Notes under the pieces: model-generated
Seen by the model: only the letters and a program-made list of their open reading frames with translations
Database searches by the model: none
What the model was told of the DNA's origin: nothing
Position numbers and translations under genes: made by a program
In this document: positions 1 to 4,939 of the stretch, piece by piece
How positions within the stretch are numbered: the first letter of the stretch is position 1
Layout of the letters: each line of letters opens with the position of its first letter
Assembly (NCBI GenBank): GCA_009699915.1
Contig: WLNG01000036.1
Span: forward strand, 1-9,363
Reading direction: 5' to 3'
Source of the DNA: Actinomycetota bacterium
GTDB taxonomy: Bacteria; Actinomycetota; Thermoleophilia; Solirubrobacterales; Solirubrobacteraceae
DNA: 9,363 nt

Positions 1-2
1 AC

Positions 3-122
3 GACCACACCTTCTTCTACTACGACCGCTGCGTAAAAGATCTGACCGGCGGGATGAGATCCCGGGGGAAAGACAACATTGGTCGTTGCATTCCATTGGG
101 CCTCAGTGGCCCCAGGCCATAG
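3..122 (+). pseudogene. Possible 3' tail of an unrecognised gene, probably truncated
   Basis: This frame is open from the window edge to a TAG at 120-122. The first ten codons (residues DHTFFYYDRC) all end in C, as expected of a real gene in such GC-rich DNA. From about base 33 the codon choice degrades (GTA, AAA, GAT, AGA, ATT). That change suggests coding sequence joined to non-coding DNA, either at a genuine C-terminus or at a deletion or insertion breakpoint. I do not recognise the family. It could also be chance, because ten codons is little evidence and the neighbouring frame closes with TAA at 34-36. Confidence 0.2.
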
Positions 123-619
123 GTGCTGCAGTAGGTAGGGCATTGGTCTCCTCCAATCGGTTCGCAACCAGATGCGACCGTACCGCTGGAGCCTTCGCGT
201 AGAAAGGTGCGTACTGGCCGACTGTTCGGGCCTGCCTAAGCAACCCTTGCTGTGCACCGATGGTTCGAGCGCATCACAGCAATCCGGCCGAACAGAGCAA
301 AAACGTTGCTTGGCAAATCTCTGTTGTGACAAGTTCGAGAGGAAGCCGTTCGCCTAGCTGGACGGGAAGAAGTCGGGGGGAGTCGCGCGGCGCACCACCG
401 GTTCTTGGCGCTTTAGGCTCGGAAATGGGCTGAGGGATTGCCAGCGACTGGAAGCGGGCGCGTCACGGTTGAAGCAGACCAGGAAGGTCAAGAAGACCGT
501 CCGGGGTAAGCGCACCGCAGCCGTCAGGCGCGCGCGCCAGCCGGCGCAAGGGCCCGCCCCGGCCGCCCGGTTGAACCTGCGCCCGCGCGTATGCGCCGGC
601 CACTGCAGCGCCCTCCGAC
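123..619. other. Long stretch without a convincing gene
   Basis: No frame here shows a recognisable domain, a good Shine-Dalgarno or steady GC-ending codons. Bases 123-360 are visibly less GC-rich than the rest of the window and carry the inverted repeats described separately. Bases 361-619 return to high GC. A Lys/Arg-rich reading frame from TTG 469 has no ribosome binding site and conflicts with the glutathione S-transferase remnant in another frame. The promoter of the downstream Nudix-LOG-DUF429 unit must lie in or near this stretch, but I could not pick a convincing -35/-10 pair. Confidence 0.5.
223..325. repeat. Nested inverted repeats in a lower-GC stretch (possible structured RNA or element remnant)
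   Basis: Several complementary arms are packed together. TGTTCGGGCC (223-232) faces GGCCGAACA (286-294) with one bulge. TTGCTGTG (247-254) faces CACAGCAA (275-282) perfectly. AACAGAG (291-297) faces CTCTGTT (319-325) perfectly and encloses TTGC-TTG-GCAA (306-316). Competing pairings exist, such as AGCAA-CCC-TTGCT at 239-251 and AGCAA/TTGCT at 296-310. The stems are short and a single 8-bp arm could be chance, but three nested or adjacent ones in about 100 bases is notable. There is no T-tract, so it is not a classical terminator. No known RNA family is recognised. Confidence 0.3.
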
Positions 620-685
620 GACCGCCTCGTGCTCTGGCACCTCGCGATGTCCCATTACAGCCAGAAGGTCCGCTGGGCGCTCGAC
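620..685 (+). pseudogene. Glutathione S-transferase N-terminal remnant
   Basis: About 22 codons encode a segment that ends in SHYSQKVRWALD, preceded by RLVLWHLAM. This matches the start of the thioredoxin-fold domain of the GST superfamily, where the strand is followed by the S-x-Y/F-S-x-K-V-R helix that binds glutathione. Right after Asp (683-685) the similarity stops in all three frames. The sequence then runs into the start of the Nudix gene 53 bases further on. The rest of a roughly 200-residue enzyme is absent, so this is a decayed or deleted gene fragment. The call rests on motif recognition over a short stretch. Confidence 0.5.
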
Positions 686-737
686 TCGCCGCCGAGATCG
701 TGCAAATCGGAGGGCCAGCCGCGTCTATGCTGCGCGC

Positions 738-1259
738 GTGACTGCCGATCGCCACTGCCACCACTGCGGCGCGCGCCACACCGACACCGGCCTGCACCCG
801 CAATGTCCCGAGTGCGGCGAGTGGTGCTGGCGCAATCCGGCGCCGGTCGCCGTCTGCCTCACTGCCGTCGTCGACGCGACCGATGGCCGCACCGGCCTGC
901 TGCTCGGCCGCCGCGCGATCGAGCCACGCGGGTGGAGCCTTCCGGGCGGGTTCATCGAGCTCGGCGAACAGCTCGCCGATGCGGCACTGCGCGAGCTGCA
1001 CGAGGAGACCGCGATGATCCCGGCCTCCACCGCGGTCGAAACGGTGGATGCGCGGTCGGTGAGCGATGGCACGCAGCTCCTCGTCTTCTGCCGCACCGGC
1101 CCGCTGGAGCTCGACGCACTCGGCACCTTCGCTCCCAACGAGGAGTGCGACGCCCTGACGGTCGCCTGGTCGCAGCCCGACCTCGAGGGCGCGCAGCTCG
1201 TCTTCCCGCTGCACGCCGAGCAGGCCGCGCGCGAACTGCGGCGGCTCATGGACGCCTGA
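738..1259 (+). CDS. Zinc-ribbon Nudix hydrolase
   Basis: This is a Nudix-family hydrolase of 173 residues starting at GTG 738. Such enzymes hydrolyse nucleoside diphosphates linked to another moiety, using Mg2+ or Mn2+. An N-terminal zinc ribbon is visible as Cys7-x2-Cys10 and Cys23-x2-Cys26, as in NADH pyrophosphatase-like Nudix proteins. The Nudix box spans residues 71-93, with Gly71, Glu77, Arg85, Glu86, Glu89 and Glu90 all in place. The usual Gly near its end is Ala92. The start was chosen because the zinc ribbon begins six residues later; upstream codons in the same frame look non-coding. No good Shine-Dalgarno is present: GGAGGG at 709-714 is too far. It is the first gene of a probable operon with the LOG-like gene 41 bases downstream. 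The substrate cannot be told from sequence; an NAD(H)- or ADP-sugar-type dinucleotide is a reasonable guess. Confidence 0.88.
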   Translation: MTADRHCHHCGARHTDTGLHPQCPECGEWCWRNPAPVAVCLTAVVDATDGRTGLLLGRRAIEPRGWSLPGGFIELGEQLADAALRELHEETAMIPASTAVETVDARSVSDGTQLLVFCRTGPLELDALGTFAPNEECDALTVAWSQPDLEGAQLVFPLHAEQAARELRRLMDA

Positions 1260-1300
1260 TCGCCGGGCGGCGCGCCCGCGGGCCTGATAGGAATGAGGGC

Positions 1301-1840
1301 GTGCATGTCTGCATTTTCTGCTCCTCCAGCGACCTGCCGGAGGAGTTCGTCGCGCACGCACGCGAGGTCGCCGCTGGCATCGCGGCAGGCGGCCATCACC
1401 TCGTCTGGGGCGGGCAGAACGTCGGCCTGATGGAGGTCGTCGCCACAGCGGTGCGCGATGGCGGCGGGCGCATCATCGCCGTCTCGCTCGACGTCTACAC
1501 CGAGTGGGATCACCCCTCGCCCGACGAGTATCAGGTGTTCTCCAGTCTGGGCGACCGCAAAGAGTCGCTGCTCGCGCGCTCCGACGCGATCGTGGTGCTC
1601 GCCGGGGGACTCGGCACCTTCGACGAGCTCACCGAGGTGATCGAGTTGGGACGCCAGGGGCACCACGACAAGCCGATCCTTGTGCTCAACACGGCAGGCT
1701 TCTACGACGGCCTCCAGCTGCAGCTCAGCCGCATGCACGAGGAGGGTGTGATCGCCTCATCGCCCGATGAGCTGGTGCGCTTCGCCTCCGACCCCGGCGA
1801 GATCATCGCCCTGCTGGACGCGCACGCGGCCGGGAGCTGA
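1301..1840 (+). CDS. LOG-family (TIGR00730-like) protein, putative nucleotide phosphoribohydrolase
   Basis: This 179-residue protein starts at GTG 1301, with AGGA at 1289-1292 as a possible ribosome binding site. It has the Rossmann-like fold signature of the LOG / lysine-decarboxylase-like family: an N-terminal CIFCSSS strand-loop, then VGLM, GDRKESLL and the GGLGTFDELTE nucleotide-binding loop, ending with an SDPGEIIALL helix. Characterised LOGs cleave cytokinin or other nucleoside 5'-monophosphates to base plus ribose 5-phosphate. The family hallmark PGGxGTxxE reads AGGLGTFDE here, and the usual YGGG region reads WGGQ, so it is a divergent member. Length is typical. The frame stays open far upstream (to 629) without coding signal, so the short start is preferred. 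It lies between the Nudix and DUF429 genes. Confidence 0.82.
   Translation: MHVCIFCSSSDLPEEFVAHAREVAAGIAAGGHHLVWGGQNVGLMEVVATAVRDGGGRIIAVSLDVYTEWDHPSPDEYQVFSSLGDRKESLLARSDAIVVLAGGLGTFDELTEVIELGRQGHHDKPILVLNTAGFYDGLQLQLSRMHEEGVIASSPDELVRFASDPGEIIALLDAHAAGS
1832..1836 (+). promoter_or_regulatory. Ribosome binding site for the DUF429 gene
   Basis: GGGAG lies 8 bases before ATG 1845, inside the last codons of the LOG-like gene. It supports ATG 1845 over earlier in-frame starts that would overlap the upstream gene by more than 70 bases. Confidence 0.6.
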
Positions 1841-1844
1841 ACCG

Positions 1845-2624
1845 ATGGGCGGCGTCGGCGTGACCATCGGGATCGATCTCGCCGCCCAGGACGCGAACAC
1901 CGCCTCCTGCCGGATGGCGTGGGGATCGGACGGGCCGCGCGTCGAGGCGCTCACCGTCGGGCGATCGGACGCACAGCTGCTCGAGGACGCCGCCGGGGCC
2001 TCGGCGGTCGGAATCGACGCGCCGTTCGGCTGGCCGGAGCCGTTCTTCGAGGCGATCGCCGCACACCGGACGGGCGGGGCGTGGCCCGGCCGCGGCCGGG
2101 ACGCAGAGGAGTACCGCCGCGGCCTGCGCCTGCGCACGACCGACCGCGCCGTCCATGCCCTCACCGGGCTGACGCCGCTCAGCGTCTCCGCGGATCGCAT
2201 CGCGATCGCGGCGTTCCGCTGCGCGCTGCTGCTCGACCTCCTCGCCGCGGAGCAGGGCGAGACCGCCGATCGCTCGGGGTGCGACGGCCGCGTCGCCGAG
2301 GTCTACCCGGCGGCGGCGCTGCGGCAGTGGGGGCTGGAACCCTCGAGCAGCTACAAGGTCAAAGACGCGACCGATCAGCGCGCGGAGATCCTCGAGGGGC
2401 TCACGGCCGGGCTCGGGATGCGGCCGCTCCCGGAGCCGATGCGAGAGCGCGCGGTCGCCGTCGACCACGCGCTCGACGCCCTGCTCTGCGCGGTCATCGC
2501 GCGCGCCGTCATGCTCGGGCGCACGCTGCGGCCGGCCGGTGAGGAGGAGGTGCGGCTGGCGCGCATCGAGGGGTGGATCCACCTCCCGGAGCCGGACGCG
2601 CTCCAGCACCTCGGCAGGGCCTAG
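1845..2624 (+). CDS. DUF429 family protein (predicted RNase H-fold nuclease)
   Basis: The product has 259 residues and starts four bases after the LOG-like stop codon. The family pattern is clear: IGIDLAA with Asp11 on the first strand, VGIDAPFGWP with Asp58 on a second, a VYPAAALR segment, a late VDHALDALLCA helix with Asp207 and Asp211, and EGWIHLP near the C-terminus. DUF429 proteins are predicted to adopt an RNase H-like fold with an acidic metal site. No specific substrate is established to my knowledge, so nuclease activity is a family prediction. It closes the Nudix-LOG-DUF429 unit. Its stop TAG (2622-2624) shares CTAG with the stop of the converging mftR, leaving no room for a terminator between them. 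Confidence 0.82.
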   Translation: MGGVGVTIGIDLAAQDANTASCRMAWGSDGPRVEALTVGRSDAQLLEDAAGASAVGIDAPFGWPEPFFEAIAAHRTGGAWPGRGRDAEEYRRGLRLRTTDRAVHALTGLTPLSVSADRIAIAAFRCALLLDLLAAEQGETADRSGCDGRVAEVYPAAALRQWGLEPSSSYKVKDATDQRAEILEGLTAGLGMRPLPEPMRERAVAVDHALDALLCAVIARAVMLGRTLRPAGEEEVRLARIEGWIHLPEPDALQHLGRA

Positions 2625-3250
2625 GCCCCCCCGAACCCCTCGGCCAGCGCGCGGAAGGCCCCGTCGAGCTCGGCGATCAGGTCGGCGTCCTCGTGCTCGA
2701 TCCAGTGGCGGTAGGTCGCCATCGCGACGCCGAGCGCGGCGCCGGCGATCGCCTGGGGCGTGCGGTCGGACGCGTCGCCGCCGAGCCGCTGCGCAGCGAA
2801 CTGGGCGATCACCTCGCTCCACTCGCGGTAGCGCAGCATCGCGTGGCCCTGGAGCGCGGGCACGCCGGTGATCAGCGCCATGCGGATGCGCAGCTCGGGG
2901 ATCGCGTCCGGCCCGTAGTCGTTGAAGGCCACGACCGCCTCGCGTACGACGTCCATCAACGGCGTGGCTGGATCGGCCGCTTCCAGATGCGCGCGCAGGC
3001 GGGTCAGCTGCTCGTCGAAGGCCCCCCAGACGATGTCGTTCTTCGAGGGGTAGTAGCGGAAGACGGTGCGGCGGCTGACGCCGACCGCGGCGGCGATGTC
3101 GTCGAGCGTCGTCTCTTCGAAGCCGCGTGCCGCGAAGAGCCCGAGCGCGATGCGCTGCAGCTCCTCGCGCGAGGTCGTCGGCGGGCGCCCGGCGCGGGCT
3201 TCAGGGACGGGCCTCACAGCGATCTCGTGACTTTTTGCACCCGGTGCCAC
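2621..3250 (-). CDS. mftR: Mycofactocin system transcriptional regulator MftR (TetR family)
   Basis: This TetR-type repressor is 209 residues from GTG 3250. The DNA-binding domain covers residues ~29-75, with helix-turn-helix signature DDIAAAVGVSRRTVFRYY followed by PSKNDIVW, the pattern typical of MftR. The rest is a helical ligand-binding and dimerisation domain. Known mycobacterial MftR represses the mft genes and responds to long-chain acyl-CoA. The start is uncertain. GTG 3217 (residue 12) would give a protein beginning MRPVPEARAGRPP, which looks more like family N-termini and would free the promoter region, so I think it is at least as likely. The gene diverges from mftA across a 63-base gap (96 with the shorter start) and converges on the DUF429 gene. 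Confidence 0.9.
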   Translation of the reverse strand: MAPGAKSHEIAVRPVPEARAGRPPTTSREELQRIALGLFAARGFEETTLDDIAAAVGVSRRTVFRYYPSKNDIVWGAFDEQLTRLRAHLEAADPATPLMDVVREAVVAFNDYGPDAIPELRIRMALITGVPALQGHAMLRYREWSEVIAQFAAQRLGGDASDRTPQAIAGAALGVAMATYRHWIEHEDADLIAELDGAFRALAEGFGGA

Positions 3251-3263
3251 AACGTGGTAAGAC
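3235..3263 (+). promoter_or_regulatory. Candidate promoter of the mftA operon
   Basis: TTGCAC (3235-3240) and TAAGAC (3258-3263) are separated by 17 bases and lie about 50 bases before the mftA start. Both hexamers match the sigma70-type consensus only partly. The position, in the sole gap before the operon and over palindromes, makes a promoter here plausible. The exact start site is not established. Confidence 0.4.
3237..3259. promoter_or_regulatory. Candidate MftR operator (two adjacent palindromes)
   Basis: GCACC-C-GGTGC (3237-3247) is a perfect inverted repeat. It abuts CCAC-AAC-GTGG (3247-3257), also perfect, which extends to 3245-3259 with one mismatch. Together they fill the spacer between the putative -35 and -10 of the mftA promoter and cover the probable mftR start region. 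TetR-family operators are typically palindromes of this scale. That MftR binds here is inference from position and symmetry. Confidence 0.4.
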
Positions 3264-3288
3264 TACAGCCCGGCCACCCGGCCGTCAG
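3260..3288 (-). promoter_or_regulatory. Candidate promoter of mftR
   Basis: On the minus strand CTGACG (plus 3283-3288) is followed after 17 bases by TAGTCT (plus 3260-3265). Transcription would then begin near 3253. This fits a leader before GTG 3217 better than the GTG at 3250. Its -10 overlaps the putative -10 of the divergent mftA promoter, so a single bound repressor could block both. Confidence 0.35.
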
Positions 3289-3302
3289 TTCTTCGATCCA
3301 CC

Positions 3303-3309
3303 AGGGAGG
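3303..3309 (+). promoter_or_regulatory. Strong ribosome binding site of mftA
   Basis: AGGGAGG lies 4 bases before ATG 3314. It is the best Shine-Dalgarno in the operon, fitting the need to make more precursor peptide than enzymes. It fixes the mftA start, although the frame is open for hundreds of bases upstream. Confidence 0.7.
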
Positions 3310-3313
3310 CAGC

Positions 3314-3448
3314 ATGTCCGATCAGACGCAGACCGTCGAGCCCACCCCCGCGGCCGAGGCGCCCGCGACCCAGCCCGCCGAGGAGCTTGTCCTCGAGGAC
3401 CTGACCGTCGAGGACGTGTCGATCGACGGCATGTGCGGCGTCTACTAG
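3314..3448 (+). CDS. mftA: Mycofactocin precursor peptide MftA
   Basis: This 44-residue ribosomally made precursor ends in IDGMCGVY, the defining C-terminus of the MftA family. The last two residues, Val43 and Tyr44, are the substrate core. MftC removes the Tyr carboxylate and forms a carbon-carbon bond between Val and the tyramine residue, and MftE then cuts out the modified dipeptide. The acidic conserved segment (LEDLTVEDVS, residues 27-36) is the likely recognition sequence for MftB and MftC. Upstream of it is an Ala/Pro/Thr/Glu-rich stretch (residues 7-24) that makes this leader longer than the roughly 30-residue mycobacterial peptides. The gene is first in the operon, behind a strong ribosome binding site, and stops 10 bases before mftB. 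Identification is secure despite the small size. Confidence 0.96.
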   Translation: MSDQTQTVEPTPAAEAPATQPAEELVLEDLTVEDVSIDGMCGVY

Positions 3449-3458
3449 GTCGCAGCGC

Positions 3459-3743
3459 ATGTCCACAGCCGACTTCGATCTCGACCGCGCCTGGTCGCTC
3501 GACCCGCAGGTCGCCCTGCGGCCCGAGCGCTTCGGTGCGCTCGCCTACCACTTCGGAACCCGGCGCCTGAGCCTGCTCAGGTCGCCGCGGCTGCTCGAAG
3601 TGATGCGCGGGCTGGACACCGCCCCGACCGCGCGCGAGGCCTGCCTGGCCGCCGGGGTCGCAGAGAGCGAGCTGCCGCAATTGCGCAGTGCGCTCGGCAC
3701 CCTCGCCGGGAACGGCATGCTCGCCGAGCGGGTGGCGGCATGA
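3459..3743 (+). CDS. mftB: Mycofactocin peptide chaperone MftB
   Basis: This 94-residue protein has the PqqD-like / RiPP-recognition-element fold. It binds the MftA leader and delivers the peptide to MftC. Visible family features are FGALAYHFGTRRLSLL (residues ~25-40), the strands that hold the leader, and the C-terminal winged-helix part with LPQLRSALGTLAGNGML (residues ~72-88). It starts 10 bases after the mftA stop, with only weak ribosome-binding sequence (AGG at 3447-3449). Its stop codon overlaps the mftC start by four bases (ATGA), so the two partner proteins are translationally coupled. Length and context match the family and there is nothing abnormal. Confidence 0.93.
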   Translation: MSTADFDLDRAWSLDPQVALRPERFGALAYHFGTRRLSLLRSPRLLEVMRGLDTAPTAREACLAAGVAESELPQLRSALGTLAGNGMLAERVAA

Positions 3744-4939
3744 GCGCCGTCGGCAACGCGAGCCCCGCGCTGGTCGAGCAGCTCGAGCGCGGCCTGGACG
3801 CGCCGATCTGCCTGACGTGGGAGCTCACCTACGCGTGCAACCTCGCCTGCGTCCATTGCCTGTCGAGCTCGGGCCGGCGCGACCCGCGGGAGCTGACCAC
3901 ACAAGAGTGCAAGGCGGTCATCGACGAGCTCCAGCGGATGCAGGTCTTCTACGTGAACAGCGGCGGCAGCGAGCCGACGGTGCGCCGCGACTTCTGGGAG
4001 CTCGTCGACTACGCGACCTCGCATCAGGTCGGCGTGAAGTTCTCGACCAACGGCAGCCGGATCACCCCCGAGAACGCGGCAAAGCTCGCCGCGAGCGACT
4101 ACGTCGACGTACAGATCTCGCTCGACGGGGCCACCGCGCAGATCAACGACCGCGTCCGCGGCGCGGGTTCGTATGCAACCGCGCTGACGGCGATGGAGCA
4201 CCTCGCCGCGGCCGGATTCAAGGGTTTCAAGCTCTCCGTCGTCGTCACGCGCGAGAACGCCGGACAGCTCGACGAGTTCAAGGCGATCGCCGACCGCTTC
4301 GACGCGCAGCTGCGCCTGACGCGCCTGCGTCCGGCGGGCCGCGGCGCGGACGTCTGGCAGGAGCTGCACCCGACCGCCGAGCAGCAGCGCAGCGTCTACG
4401 ACTGGCTGCTGCGCCACGGCGAGGAGGTGCTCACCGGAGACTCCTTCTTCCACATGTCGGCGTACGGGGAGGCGCTTCCGGGGCTCAACCTCTGCGGCGC
4501 CGGGCGCGTCGTCTGCCTGATCGACCCGGTCGGCGACGTCTACGCCTGCCCGTTCGCGATCCATGAGGACTTCCTCGCCGGCAACGTGCGCGAGCCGGGC
4601 GGCTTCGCCGGCGTCTGGCGCACCTCCGACCTCTTCACCGAGCTGCGCGGTGCCCAGTCCGCCGGAGCCTGCGGCAGTTGCTCGCACTACGACTCCTGCC
4701 GCGGCGGCTGCATGGCGGCGAAGTTCTTCACCGGACTGCCGCTCGACGGACCGGACCCGGAGTGCGTGCTCGGGCACGGCGAGGCGGCGCTCGCCGCACT
4801 CGGCGAGGCGACCCTGCCGAAGCCCTCGCCCGACCACTCGATCCGCCGGCCGCCGCGCCCCGACTGTGACGAGGACCCGCTGGCCGACTTCTGGGCGACG
4901 CAGCCCGCCCCCACCCTCCAGGTGATGCATGGCCAGTAG
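3740..4939 (+). CDS. mftC: Mycofactocin radical SAM maturase MftC
   Basis: This 399-residue radical SAM/SPASM enzyme modifies MftA in two S-adenosylmethionine-dependent steps: oxidative decarboxylation of the C-terminal Tyr, then crosslinking to the neighbouring Val. The radical SAM cluster motif CxxxCxxC is Cys33, Cys37 and Cys40, right after the first strand (ICLTWELTYA). The C-terminal SPASM domain has cysteines at 252, 259, 270, 311, 314, 320, 324 and 342, enough for two auxiliary [4Fe-4S] clusters. NSGGSEP at ~72-78 fits the SAM-binding GGEP-type motif. The start overlaps the mftB stop (ATGA) and the end overlaps mftD by 11 bases. A ~50-residue tail follows the SPASM domain. All expected catalytic residues are present, so it should be active. 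Confidence 0.96.
   Translation: MSAVGNASPALVEQLERGLDAPICLTWELTYACNLACVHCLSSSGRRDPRELTTQECKAVIDELQRMQVFYVNSGGSEPTVRRDFWELVDYATSHQVGVKFSTNGSRITPENAAKLAASDYVDVQISLDGATAQINDRVRGAGSYATALTAMEHLAAAGFKGFKLSVVVTRENAGQLDEFKAIADRFDAQLRLTRLRPAGRGADVWQELHPTAEQQRSVYDWLLRHGEEVLTGDSFFHMSAYGEALPGLNLCGAGRVVCLIDPVGDVYACPFAIHEDFLAGNVREPGGFAGVWRTSDLFTELRGAQSAGACGSCSHYDSCRGGCMAAKFFTGLPLDGPDPECVLGHGEAALAALGEATLPKPSPDHSIRRPPRPDCDEDPLADFWATQPAPTLQVMHGQ

Noticed and set aside
98..112. GGGCC-TCAGT-GGCCC inverted repeat as a terminator for the left-edge frame
   Set aside because: Five base pairs with no following T-run; compatible with chance.
159..169. GGTTCGCAACC resembling a tRNA T-arm
   Set aside because: Only a 4-bp stem with a 3-base loop, and no acceptor or anticodon arms can be placed around it.
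172..357. 61-codon plus-strand open frame in the lower-GC stretch
   Set aside because: Irregular codon use, no ribosome binding site, no recognisable domain, and it covers the inverted repeats.
469..741. Lys/Arg-rich plus-strand frame from TTG whose stop overlaps the Nudix GTG as GTGA
   Set aside because: No ribosome binding site, no family resemblance, and it conflicts with the GST-like segment in another frame. A tiny frame from ATG 727 with GGAGGG 12 bases upstream is curious but too short to support.
1265..1277. GGGCG-GCG-CGCCC hairpin between the Nudix and LOG-like genes as a terminator
   Set aside because: Short stem without a T-tract; such hairpins are frequent in this GC-rich DNA and the flanking genes look co-transcribed.
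629..1840. Continuous open frame that would fuse the GST-like segment to the LOG-like protein
   Set aside because: Between ~690 and 1300 it runs out of frame through the well-supported Nudix gene and has only Arg/Pro-rich nonsense; the open frame is a by-product of high GC.
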